Assembly: GCA_018648265.1 (NCBI GenBank)
Contig: JABGRN010000018.1
Coordinates: 1 to 64,000, forward strand
Reading direction: 5' to 3'
From: Prolixibacteraceae bacterium
GTDB taxonomy: Bacteria; Bacteroidota; Bacteroidia; Bacteroidales; Prolixibacteraceae
Length of the DNA stretch: 64,000 nt
Shown: positions 54,642 through 62,429 of the stretch, piece by piece
Numbering within the stretch: the first letter of the stretch is position 1
How the letters are laid out: the number at the start of each line of letters is the position of its first letter
Notes under the pieces: model-generated
What the model was told of the DNA's origin: nothing
Databases searched by the model: none
What the model saw: only the letters and a program-made list of their open reading frames with translations
Translations under genes and position numbers: made by a program

Positions 54642-55850
54642 ATGAAAATTGGAATTCTTCGCGAAGGGAAAACCCCGCCTGACAAACGTGTTCCCTTAAC
54701 TCCGGAGCAGTGTGTTGAAGTTGAACAGATATTTCCACATGTTTCAATTGTTGTTCAGCCAAGTTCAATTCGATGTTTTAAAGATGAAGATTATTCAAAA
54801 CTGGGTATTGAAGTTCGGGAAAATTTAAGCGATTGTTCCGTTTTGCTCGGTGTTAAAGAAGTTAAAATCAACGATTTTATTGAAGGAAAAACCTATCTGT
54901 TTTTTTCGCACACAATTAAAAAACAAGAATATAACCGCAAGTTGCTTCAAACTGTTTTGGAGAAAAAAGTTCAGTTGGTTGACTATGAAGTTCTGACAAA
55001 TAAAGATGGTTTCCGTATTATCGGATTTGGCAGGTTTGCAGGGCTGGTTGGTGCTTACAATGGTTTTCGGGCGTTTGGATTACGTGAAAAATTGTTTGAA
55101 CTAAAACCTGCACATCAGTGCAACGATTTGGTTGAAATGTATTATGAACTTGACAATATTAAACTTCCTCCGATTAAAATTGCCGTTACCGGCGACGGGC
55201 GTGTTTCCGGCGGGGTTTTGGAAGTTCTTAATCATTTAAAAATAAAACGTGTTTCCACTGATGATTTTTTAAAAGATGATGCGCCGGAGAAACCTGAATA
55301 TGTTCAACTTTTACCAGGAAATTATACACGTCGAAAAGATGGGGCTGATTTTGATCTAATGCATTTTTTTAATCACCCCGAAATGTATGAAAATGCTTTT
55401 CAGCCTTTTTCAAAACAAAGCGATTTGTTAATTGCGGCTGCCTACTGGGATCCAAAAGCACCGGTTTTATTTACTGGCAATGAAATGAAACAAAAAGATT
55501 TTAAAATAACTGTGATTTCTGATATAACATGCGATATTGAAGGATCAATCCCCTCAACAAAAAAAGCGTCAACAATCGATGATCCGTTTTACGATTTTAA
55601 TCCCGCAACCGGTGAATTGGAACCGGCTTTTTCATCAAAAGAAAATATTACCGTTCAAGCAGTTGACAATTTACCTTGCGAACTACCAAAAGATGCATCG
55701 CTTGGTTTTGGGCGCAACCTGATTGACAAAGTTTTTCCCAGTTTGTTTGACAAAGATGATGATGGAATTGTTGAGCGGGCTTCGATTACTAAAGACGGGA
55801 AATTAACCAAGCGGTTTTCGTATTTGCAGGATTTTGCTGATGGGAAGTAA
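54642..55850 (+). CDS. AlaDh/PNT-fold dehydrogenase resembling lysine-ketoglutarate reductase
   Basis: 402 residues. MKIGILREGKTPPDKRVPLT opens the AlaDh/PNT N-domain. YLFFSHTIKKQEYNRKLLQT and VQLVDYEVL match the LKR half of the animal saccharopine-pathway enzyme, whose FFSHTIKAQ is diagnostic. Next are IIGFGRFAGLVGAYNGFRAF and the NAD-binding region KIAVTGDGRVSGGVLEVLN. It probably joins lysine with 2-oxoglutarate or the reverse. No saccharopine dehydrogenase partner lies nearby. It is a single-gene unit. Confidence 0.75.
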   Translation: MKIGILREGKTPPDKRVPLTPEQCVEVEQIFPHVSIVVQPSSIRCFKDEDYSKLGIEVRENLSDCSVLLGVKEVKINDFIEGKTYLFFSHTIKKQEYNRKLLQTVLEKKVQLVDYEVLTNKDGFRIIGFGRFAGLVGAYNGFRAFGLREKLFELKPAHQCNDLVEMYYELDNIKLPPIKIAVTGDGRVSGGVLEVLNHLKIKRVSTDDFLKDDAPEKPEYVQLLPGNYTRRKDGADFDLMHFFNHPEMYENAFQPFSKQSDLLIAAAYWDPKAPVLFTGNEMKQKDFKITVISDITCDIEGSIPSTKKASTIDDPFYDFNPATGELEPAFSSKENITVQAVDNLPCELPKDASLGFGRNLIDKVFPSLFDKDDDGIVERASITKDGKLTKRFSYLQDFADGK

Positions 55851-56202
55851 TCTGTATTAAAACCTGATGAATCTATTCAACCTGACAAATCGTAAAGTCA
55901 CATTACAAATTTATTTCCCTCTTTTTGTAAACAAAAAGTTTAAAGTCCACCATTTTAAACGACTAAAAAAAAGTTCTATTTTTATAATCGGGGTCCCAGG
56001 TTTTTACTCTCGAAAAAGCACAAAAATATTTTGATATCGTATTCAAATCGAAGTATTTCGGAAATGTAAACTACCCTGTGCCAAGAGTACGGGGCTTCTG
56101 GAAAAAAGCAAAGCTTTTTTCATGGTGTTCACTTCGTTCACATATTATTGTCCATTCATTCATGAGGCAAGACCTCATGGGTTTCTGGGAAAATTATAAA
56201 AG
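55851..56202. other. 352-bp convergent gap with a cluster of small hairpins
   Basis: Between the LKR-like gene and the radical SAM gene. It holds CTTTTTGT/ACAAAAAG (about 55920-55938), GAAAAAAGC/GCTTTTTTC (56101-56121) and CATGAGG/CCTCATG (56161-56179), all perfect. The second can terminate in both directions. No reading frame is supported. Confidence 0.55.
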
Positions 56203-57306
56203 CTAATTATTTTCAAAACATGCTTTTTCTCCCTCCTTTATCCGGTTGTAGTGGCAAAAAAGTAATTCGCCACTTTTCTCATCACGCAAGTGCAAACCGT
56301 TTCCATCGCAGTATCTAAACATATCACAATCGGCACATTCACCAGTTTTTAGCCAATTCCTATCACGGTATTTTGTATATCTTTTTTCCCAAGTTTCTTT
56401 AAAACTATCGGTATAAATATTACCCTGAACAAAGTTCTCCCGTAAATTTGGGCAAGCAGAAATAGAACCATCAATTAAAACTGAAGCAACATTTATTCCT
56501 GCCCTACAAAAAAACAGGTTGTCCCGCACTTCTCCTTCGTAATTGCCCAGAAATCCTTCGCATCCGTAATTGAGCAATATATCCCCTTTTTTCCTTTCAG
56601 ATGCAATAAAATCAAAAAAGCGTTTGAATTTAACTGGGGAGAGTTGTAATTCATCGTGTTGCATGGCCCTTCCAATTGGAAAAATAGTAAACAACCGCCA
56701 CTCCTTTACTCCTTTCAATAAAAGCAACTCTTTAATTTCGCTTAGTTCGTTAAAGTTTTTTCCGTTTACACAGGTTACTACATCAAATTTTAAGTCGGGT
56801 ACTTTCGATAATAAATGAATTGTTTCTATTGCATTTTTGAAACTGCTGGAGTTATTGCGCAACCAGTTGTGCGAATTTTCCAATCCATCTAGGCTAACTG
56901 TAATTGCCCGCATTCCAGCGTTTAGTAACGATTGTAAACGTTTGGGATTTAATTGCAAACCATTAGAAACAATTCCCCAGGGAAAACCACGTTTGTGAAG
57001 CAACAGTCCACAATGTTCCAAATCTTTTCGCAAAAGAGGTTCGCCACCAGTAAAAACAATCATTGTTTTATTTGGCTCAACAATATCGATTATGTCATCA
57101 ATTGCTTTAATAAAATCTTCAACGGGCATATCTTTTACCGACGATTCTTTTTTGCAGTCGCTACCACAGTGCAAACAATTTAAGTTGCAACGCAATGTAC
57201 ATTCCCAAAAAATATAATTTAGCTGATGAAGGATTTTTGCATTCTTTCTATATTTTCGAAATAATTCAAATGCAATTTTTTTACGAATGGGAATCTTTGA
57301 GACCAT
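56203..57306 (-). CDS. Radical SAM/SPASM enzyme of the rSAM/lipoprotein system
   Basis: 367 residues. The radical SAM cluster motif CxxxCxxC is C40-C44-C47 (RCNLNCLHC), followed by FTGGEPLLRKDL (SAM-binding GGEP), ITVSLDGLENSHNWLR and the C-terminal SPASM cysteines (FFCRAGINVA, SACPNLRE, CADCDMFRYCDGNG, LLFCHYN). The usual extra Cys after the CxxCxxxxxC is Asp/Gly here. It is of the TIGR04133 type, known to occur with a small lipoprotein, which is exactly the gene before it; the ATG overlaps that gene's TAA (TAATG). It presumably modifies the lipoprotein, but the chemistry is unknown. Confidence 0.85.
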   Translation of the reverse strand: MVSKIPIRKKIAFELFRKYRKNAKILHQLNYIFWECTLRCNLNCLHCGSDCKKESSVKDMPVEDFIKAIDDIIDIVEPNKTMIVFTGGEPLLRKDLEHCGLLLHKRGFPWGIVSNGLQLNPKRLQSLLNAGMRAITVSLDGLENSHNWLRNNSSSFKNAIETIHLLSKVPDLKFDVVTCVNGKNFNELSEIKELLLLKGVKEWRLFTIFPIGRAMQHDELQLSPVKFKRFFDFIASERKKGDILLNYGCEGFLGNYEGEVRDNLFFCRAGINVASVLIDGSISACPNLRENFVQGNIYTDSFKETWEKRYTKYRDRNWLKTGECADCDMFRYCDGNGLHLRDEKSGELLFCHYNRIKEGEKACFENN

Positions 57307-57746
57307 TAATTTTTTTCTTTCAGTTTGATGTCCATCTCTTTTGATGTCTCACCACTGTACCAGTTACCGTCCGGATTTACAAATTCTGGGTCAGTAAAAG
57401 AAACAATCGTATCTAAAGATTGGAACTCACCGTTTGAAGTCCCATCAATATCCTCGATTTCCAGGAGAAAATCCTGTTCTCCAGGAAAATCTGTGGTCTG
57501 AACATTGTATTCCCCGTTTTCATCGGTATGTGCAGTATCATTTTGCAGTATCACCCGAATGCTTCGGATATTGGTATTATTTTCGGAAGTTACTTTCCCA
57601 AATACTTTATAAGTTGCAGAAGGTGTTCCATATTCGGCGGCAGTTCCATATTCGCACCCACCAAAAGTACAAGCCCCGCCAATTCCGATAATCGATAATA
57701 AATAGGCAATGAATTTGTTGTGCTTTTCTAAGAACTTTCGTTTCAT
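57306..57746 (-). CDS. Putative lipoprotein of the rSAM/lipoprotein system
   Basis: 146 residues, TIGR04134-like. The signal peptide ends at IGGACTFGGCEYGTAAEYGTP; this Cys- and Gly-Tyr-Gly-rich stretch (about 24-45) directly after the lipobox is the hallmark of the family and the likely site of modification. A carboxypeptidase-regulatory-like beta-sandwich follows (TYKVFGKVTSENNTNI, RVILQNDTAHTDENGEYNVQ). It is translationally coupled to the radical SAM gene and lies 89 bases downstream of rnfA on the same strand. Confidence 0.85.
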   Translation of the reverse strand: MKRKFLEKHNKFIAYLLSIIGIGGACTFGGCEYGTAAEYGTPSATYKVFGKVTSENNTNIRSIRVILQNDTAHTDENGEYNVQTTDFPGEQDFLLEIEDIDGTSNGEFQSLDTIVSFTDPEFVNPDGNWYSGETSKEMDIKLKEKN

Positions 57747-57835
57747 TTAGGTTTTTCAGGCTAGATGCAATTTATTCAAGAATGGTTGCTTTTGATTTTT
57801 AAGTTCTTTAAAAGTAATAAAATGAGTACGATTTT

Positions 57836-58408
57836 TTATACAATTCCCGAAAATCCCATAAAAGCCATTGCCAAAATCCCAGCAGCAATTAGCGCAATTG
57901 GTATTCCCTTTAATCCTTTTGGTACATTTTGTAAATCGAGGTGTTCTCGGATTCCGGCAAAAAGGATAAGTGCCAAACCAAAACCAATGGCATTTGCAAT
58001 AGCATAAATTACACCTTCAAGCAAATTAAATTCTTTTTGAATAGTTAAAATGGCTACACCCAAAATAGCACAGTTGGTTGTTATTAGTGGGAGAAAAATA
58101 CCGAGTGCCTGGTACATTGCCGGACTTACTTTTTTAAGGATAATTTCGACAAGCTGCACCAATGAAGCAATTACCAAAATAAAAGCGATGGTTTGTAAAT
58201 AAGCCAGCCCCAATTTGTCGAGGACAAATTTTTGAATGAGGTAGGTTACAATGGTAGCCAAAACCATTACAAAAGCGACAGCACCAGTCATTCCAATAGC
58301 CGTTGAAAGTTTTTTGGAAACACCCAAAAACGGGCAAACTCCCAAAAACTGCATAAGGACAATGTTGTTAACTAATATGGCAGCGATTATAATTACAAGA
58401 TAATTCAT
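57836..58408 (-). CDS. rnfA: Rnf electron transport complex subunit A
   Basis: 190 residues with six membrane helices and the paired family motifs MQFLGVCPFLGVSKKLSTAI and LITTNCAILGVA, whose half-helix Cys residues hold a membrane cluster shared with RnfE. It forms the core of the NADH:ferredoxin ion pump. It is the last rnf gene in the array. Confidence 0.96.
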   Translation of the reverse strand: MNYLVIIIAAILVNNIVLMQFLGVCPFLGVSKKLSTAIGMTGAVAFVMVLATIVTYLIQKFVLDKLGLAYLQTIAFILVIASLVQLVEIILKKVSPAMYQALGIFLPLITTNCAILGVAILTIQKEFNLLEGVIYAIANAIGFGLALILFAGIREHLDLQNVPKGLKGIPIALIAAGILAMAFMGFSGIV

Positions 58409-58450
58409 TCGTTTAAATTTTTAATTTTTAGTAGTAACTCATGGAACTCG

Positions 58451-58487
58451 CATAAAATATGATTATCATCGTTAGTGATATTTTATG
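58451..58487. repeat. Hairpin between rnfE and rnfA
   Basis: Ten-bp perfect inverted repeat CATAAAATAT / ATATTTTATG with a 17-base loop that can fold further. It might stabilise or process the operon mRNA; it has no T-run. Confidence 0.45.
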
Positions 58488-58511
58488 ATGCTCGTTTCAT
58501 TTTTTATCCTC

Positions 58512-59096
58512 CTAATCTTTTTTTATCCGGTTGATGATTGCAATTAAATATCCTAAAACAATAAACGCCCCTGGCGATAAAACAAAAAGTAGAGTGACGT
58601 AATTTTCAGAATAAAGTGTAATGTCGAAAATTTTGCCGCTACCCAGAATCTCGCGGATTCCACCAAGCAAAACCAGCGCAAAACTAAATCCAAGCCCGAT
58701 TCCCAATCCGTCGATGGCCGACGAAATTAAATTGTTTTTAGATGCAAAAGCTTCGGCCCTTCCCAAAACAATACAGTTTACAACAATCAATGGAATAAAT
58801 AATCCAAGACTTTTATAAAGTGAAGGTAAATAAGCTTGCATAGCCAATTGTACAACAGTAACAAAAGCAGCAATAATTACAATAAAACTTGGAATACGTA
58901 CTTTATCAGGGATAAAATCTTTTACCAACGAAACAACAATATTCGACATGACCAAAACAAAGGTAGTTGCAAGGCCCATCCCCAGCCCGTTAATGGCCGA
59001 CGATGTGACACCTAAAGTTGGGCACATTCCAAGCAGCAACACAAAAACCGGGTTCTCTTTAATAAATCCTTTTGAAAAGTTTTTCCACTGACTCAT
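58512..59096 (-). CDS. rnfE: Rnf electron transport complex subunit E
   Basis: 194 residues from the ATG at 59096 ([20 protein letters not shown]), the normal start; an in-frame ATG nine codons earlier lies in intergenic repeat. It is paralogous to RnfA with [20 protein letters not shown] and [16 protein letters not shown]. Separated from rnfG by a decayed gene. Confidence 0.95.
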   Translation of the reverse strand: MSQWKNFSKGFIKENPVFVLLLGMCPTLGVTSSAINGLGMGLATTFVLVMSNIVVSLVKDFIPDKVRIPSFIVIIAAFVTVVQLAMQAYLPSLYKSLGLFIPLIVVNCIVLGRAEAFASKNNLISSAIDGLGIGLGFSFALVLLGGIREILGSGKIFDITLYSENYVTLLFVLSPGAFIVLGYLIAIINRIKKD

Positions 59097-59149
59097 TTCA
59101 ATATTTTTTAATTTAGAATTCAATGTTCAGAGTTCAAAATTGTCTCTGT

Positions 59150-59439
59150 TTACGTTGATTCTAACCTGTTTTTATATTTATCTCCTTTAAGTTCACTTGT
59201 TTTTATATGACTTTTAAAATTTCGAATTAATTTCAAACTTCATCAGCCAGGTTAGTGGCTTACTGAAATTTATCTTTTGTAATAGATTCGTAATCCAAAA
59301 AACGATAAAGTTGAGAACGTATTTCTCCGGCGGAACCTTTTGCAAAAAGTATATTTTGAGTATGGGCATTAATCAATTTGCAAAGTGCTCTTTCTTTCTG
59401 CCAGCCAATAATATCTTCAAACCTGTTAATTGTAGCCAT
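59150..59439 (-). pseudogene. Decayed four-helix-bundle (23S rRNA IVS-type) protein gene
   Basis: From ATG 59439 the frame reads MATINRFEDIIGWQKERALC, the standard opening of Bacteroidota four-helix-bundle proteins. It then jumps, with about 45-50 residues missing, to FAKGSAGEIRSQLYRFLDYE and a stop at 59260. Downstream, in other frames, the family's end can still be read: NLADEV, then SHIKTSELKGDKYKNRLEST ending in TAA at 59150. Internal deletion plus frameshifts make it non-functional. Such genes are often inserted in intergenic sites; here it sits inside the rnf operon. Confidence 0.75.
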
Positions 59440-59468
59440 AATTCTAAACTCTGAACTCTGAACTATTT

Positions 59469-60044
59469 CTAATGTTCATACGAATTAAAAGCCCTGTTAA
59501 GAGCTTCTAAAAATGCACGCGACGTAATTGTTGAAGCAGTAATTGCATCAATATCACCTCCATCTTTTGATACCTCGAATTTGCTTGTTTTAGGATTTTT
59601 ACCGATTACATTCTGATTTGGTTTTTCACTGTTATTAAACCAAACACCCATTTTTGATCCTAATCCGGGGGTTTCTTCATGTTCTAAAACTTCGTAACCC
59701 GACAGATTTCCAGAGTCATCGATTCCGGCCATAATTGAAATATAGCCGCTAAAACCCTTTTTCGTGTACGTTTTAATTGCAACACCAACTGATTCGCCGT
59801 TTTTAAATGCAGGGAAAAACTCCAAACTATCTCCATCGGCTTCTTTCAAAACTTTAAACGATTCACCAAGTTCATCAAATTCCGGAAGCACTTTTTTTAT
59901 TGCTTCTTGTTGAGCCTTTAATTTTGCTGCCGCAATTGGACCCTTTGTTAAGTCGTAAACATAACCTAATGCAGCAGCAGCAACAACTGTTACCAGCAAA
60001 AGGGTAACCACCATATTTATAAATGTCGATTCGCGTTTTGCCAT
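59469..60044 (-). CDS. rnfG: Rnf electron transport complex subunit G
   Basis: 191 residues from the ATG at 60044, one base after the rnfD stop; an upstream GTG is not needed. One membrane helix (about 10-30), then the periplasmic FMN domain with EETPGLGSKMGVWFN and the flavinylation motif DAITASTITS, whose Thr carries covalent FMN. Needed for electron transfer across the complex. Confidence 0.95.
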   Translation of the reverse strand: MAKRESTFINMVVTLLLVTVVAAAALGYVYDLTKGPIAAAKLKAQQEAIKKVLPEFDELGESFKVLKEADGDSLEFFPAFKNGESVGVAIKTYTKKGFSGYISIMAGIDDSGNLSGYEVLEHEETPGLGSKMGVWFNNSEKPNQNVIGKNPKTSKFEVSKDGGDIDAITASTITSRAFLEALNRAFNSYEH

Positions 60045-60045
60045 A

Positions 60046-61026
60046 TTATTTCCCCCCAAATCTTTTTGGTTTCACATAAGTATTTATAAGTGGCGTAAAC
60101 GCATTCATTATTAATATGGCAAATGAAATTCCATCAGGATACGCGCCAAATAATCGGATGCTGATTGTAATTATACCTATTCCCACCCCGAAAATAATTT
60201 GTCCCTTTGGTGTCATCGGCGACGAAACCATGTCGGTGGCCATAAAAACAGCTCCGAGCATTAAACCGCCCGTTAAAATATGATAGACCGGATTAATATA
60301 CATTCCTGGATCTGCAAGCCAGAAAATTGCCGCAATAATAGCAACTGTTCCAATTATCGAAACCGGAATATGCCATGTTATTACTTTTTTGATTAGCAAA
60401 TACAAACCACCGATTATAATCAACAGGGCAGATATTTCGCCAAGCGACCCTCCGATAGTTCCGAATAACATATCAAAAGCAGATGGTAGATTTTGAGAAA
60501 TTTCCGAAATCGGAGTCCCGTTAGTTAATCCTTCTTTTATAATACTAAGTGGAGTAGCCGAAGTTATTCCGTCAATATCGCTACGTATATTTACCGGCCA
60601 CGATGTCATTTGCACCGGAAATGAGATTAAAAGGAAAACCCTGCCAACCAATGCCGGATTAAAAATATTGCTCCCCAAACCCCCAAACGAAAGTTTACCA
60701 ATTCCGATGGCAGCCAGCGAACCAATAACAATAATCCACCACGGTAAATTCGATGGAACGTTAAAAGCCAGTAAAATTCCTGTTACCAGAGCCGAACCAT
60801 CAGTAATAGTTGATTTTATCTTTAGTAAATATTTTTGAATGATAAATTCGAATGCCAGGCAGGCGGCCACTGCAATTAATGTAACCCGGAGCGCATCGAT
60901 CCCAAAAACAAAAACCGACCATATTAAAACCGGAATCATTGCAAATACAACCCTGTACATAATTTTTTGGGTCGAATCGTCCGAGTGAATGTGGGGGGAT
61001 GGTGAAACTGTTAATATTTTATTCAT
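60046..61026 (-). CDS. rnfD: Rnf electron transport complex subunit D
   Basis: 326 residues, multi-pass. It starts MNKILTVSPSPHIHSDDSTQ, as is usual, and has the FMN attachment motif DGITSATPLSII (Thr after SA) and GGLMLGAVFMATDMVSSPMT. It carries covalent FMN and takes part in ion translocation. Confidence 0.96.
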   Translation of the reverse strand: MNKILTVSPSPHIHSDDSTQKIMYRVVFAMIPVLIWSVFVFGIDALRVTLIAVAACLAFEFIIQKYLLKIKSTITDGSALVTGILLAFNVPSNLPWWIIVIGSLAAIGIGKLSFGGLGSNIFNPALVGRVFLLISFPVQMTSWPVNIRSDIDGITSATPLSIIKEGLTNGTPISEISQNLPSAFDMLFGTIGGSLGEISALLIIIGGLYLLIKKVITWHIPVSIIGTVAIIAAIFWLADPGMYINPVYHILTGGLMLGAVFMATDMVSSPMTPKGQIIFGVGIGIITISIRLFGAYPDGISFAILIMNAFTPLINTYVKPKRFGGK

Positions 61027-61066
61027 TACTCAGTTTAAAGTTTAATGTTTAATGTTCAAAGTTTTA
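61022..61066. repeat. Low-complexity AAGTTTAATG-type repeat between rnfC and rnfD
   Basis: Words CAGTTTAAAGTTTAATG, TTTAATGTTC and AAAGTTTTAC fill the spacer. Related words occur in the rnfG-rnfE spacer (59104-59135, 59443-59470) and at 29.4 kb. Confidence 0.4.
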
Positions 61067-61090
61067 CTTCTCACAATTTTTAAATCTGAA

Positions 61091-62422
61091 TTATTTCTTT
61101 CTCGACCTTATAATTTGTCCTACTTTTCCTTTTCCATAACGGATGTAATCTAATAATGGACGATTTGAAGGACAAGTGTAACTGCACGACCCACATTCAA
61201 TACAATCCATAATACGATCATTCTCTGCCTGGTCAAACATTTGTTTTTCGCCAAGTGTCATTAGAAGGTAGGGTTCCAGTCCCATTGGACAAACCGTGGA
61301 GCATCTTGAACAGCGAATACAATTTATATATTCTCCTCGTTTCGCATTTTCATTTTCCATTAACAGGATTCCCGAAGTCCCTTTTGTAACCGGAACATCG
61401 AGTGAGGCCACAGCACGTCCCATCATTGGTCCGCCACTAATTATTTTCCCTGTATTTTCAGGTAGTCCCCCGGCAATTTCTATCAACTCTGTAGTTGATG
61501 TCCCAATCCTGACTTTCAGGTTTACAGGATTTGAAACACCTTTTCCGGTAACGGTTACAACCCGTTCAAAAAGCGGTTTATTTTTTTGAATTGCTTCGTA
61601 AACAGCAAATGCAGTTCCCACATTACTTACTACGGCACCAACAGAAATAGGTAAACCACCGGCCGGGACTTCCTTCCCGGTTACTGCTTTAATTAGCTGC
61701 TTTTCCCCTCCTTGCGGGTATTTTACTTTTAGTGCAACAACACTAATTCCGTTATAATTTTTTGCTTTTTCAGTAAGAAGTTTAATGGCATCGGGTTTAT
61801 TATTTTCTATCCCGATAGCAGCTCTTTCAACATTCAGGGTTTTCATCAAGAGTTGTGTCCCCACCAAAATCTCGTCTGCTTTTTCGAGCATCAAACGGTG
61901 GTCGGATGTTAAATAAGGTTCGCATTCCACACCATTAATTAAAAGCACTTCAGCTTTCATTCCCCTTGGCGGAACCAGTTTTACATGAGTGGGGAAAGTT
62001 GCCCCGCCCAGGCCAACGATTCCTGCCTCCTGGATTATTTTAATAATTTCTGGTCCTTTCAGATTAAAATCTTTTAACAAATCTTCAGATCGGTCAATAT
62101 CTTTATTCCATTCATCACCTTCAACATTAATAAAAATTCCTTGTTTTGGGTATCCTGAACTGTCGGCAGAAAAATCTACTTTTTTCACTTTCCCAGAAAC
62201 CGATGAATGGATATTAGTTGATACAAAACTGTTGCTTTTGGCAATTACCTGGCCTACTTTTACTTCGTCGCCTTTTTTAACGATTGGTGTTGCCGGAGCT
62301 CCAATATGCTGGGCAACTGGAATAAACACAGTTTTAGGTACGGGTAAAACCTGAATCTTTTTATTGGCCGATAATTTATTTTCCGGTGGATGTACACCGC
62401 CAAGTTTAAATGTTTTTAACAT
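61091..62422 (-). CDS. rnfC: Rnf electron transport complex subunit C
   Basis: 443 residues from ATG 62422 (MLKTFKLGGVHPPENK), the family's normal start; it begins eight bases after the rnfB stop. Order: N-domain, flavin/NADH-binding Complex1_51K-like domain (GIVGLGGATFPTHVKL, LINGVECEPYLTSDHRLM), SLBB, and two [4Fe-4S] motifs (CIRCSRCSTVCP, CIECGSCSYTCP). It is the NADH-oxidising subunit. Confidence 0.96.
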   Translation of the reverse strand: MLKTFKLGGVHPPENKLSANKKIQVLPVPKTVFIPVAQHIGAPATPIVKKGDEVKVGQVIAKSNSFVSTNIHSSVSGKVKKVDFSADSSGYPKQGIFINVEGDEWNKDIDRSEDLLKDFNLKGPEIIKIIQEAGIVGLGGATFPTHVKLVPPRGMKAEVLLINGVECEPYLTSDHRLMLEKADEILVGTQLLMKTLNVERAAIGIENNKPDAIKLLTEKAKNYNGISVVALKVKYPQGGEKQLIKAVTGKEVPAGGLPISVGAVVSNVGTAFAVYEAIQKNKPLFERVVTVTGKGVSNPVNLKVRIGTSTTELIEIAGGLPENTGKIISGGPMMGRAVASLDVPVTKGTSGILLMENENAKRGEYINCIRCSRCSTVCPMGLEPYLLMTLGEKQMFDQAENDRIMDCIECGSCSYTCPSNRPLLDYIRYGKGKVGQIIRSRKK

Positions 62423-62429
62423 CCTTTTA

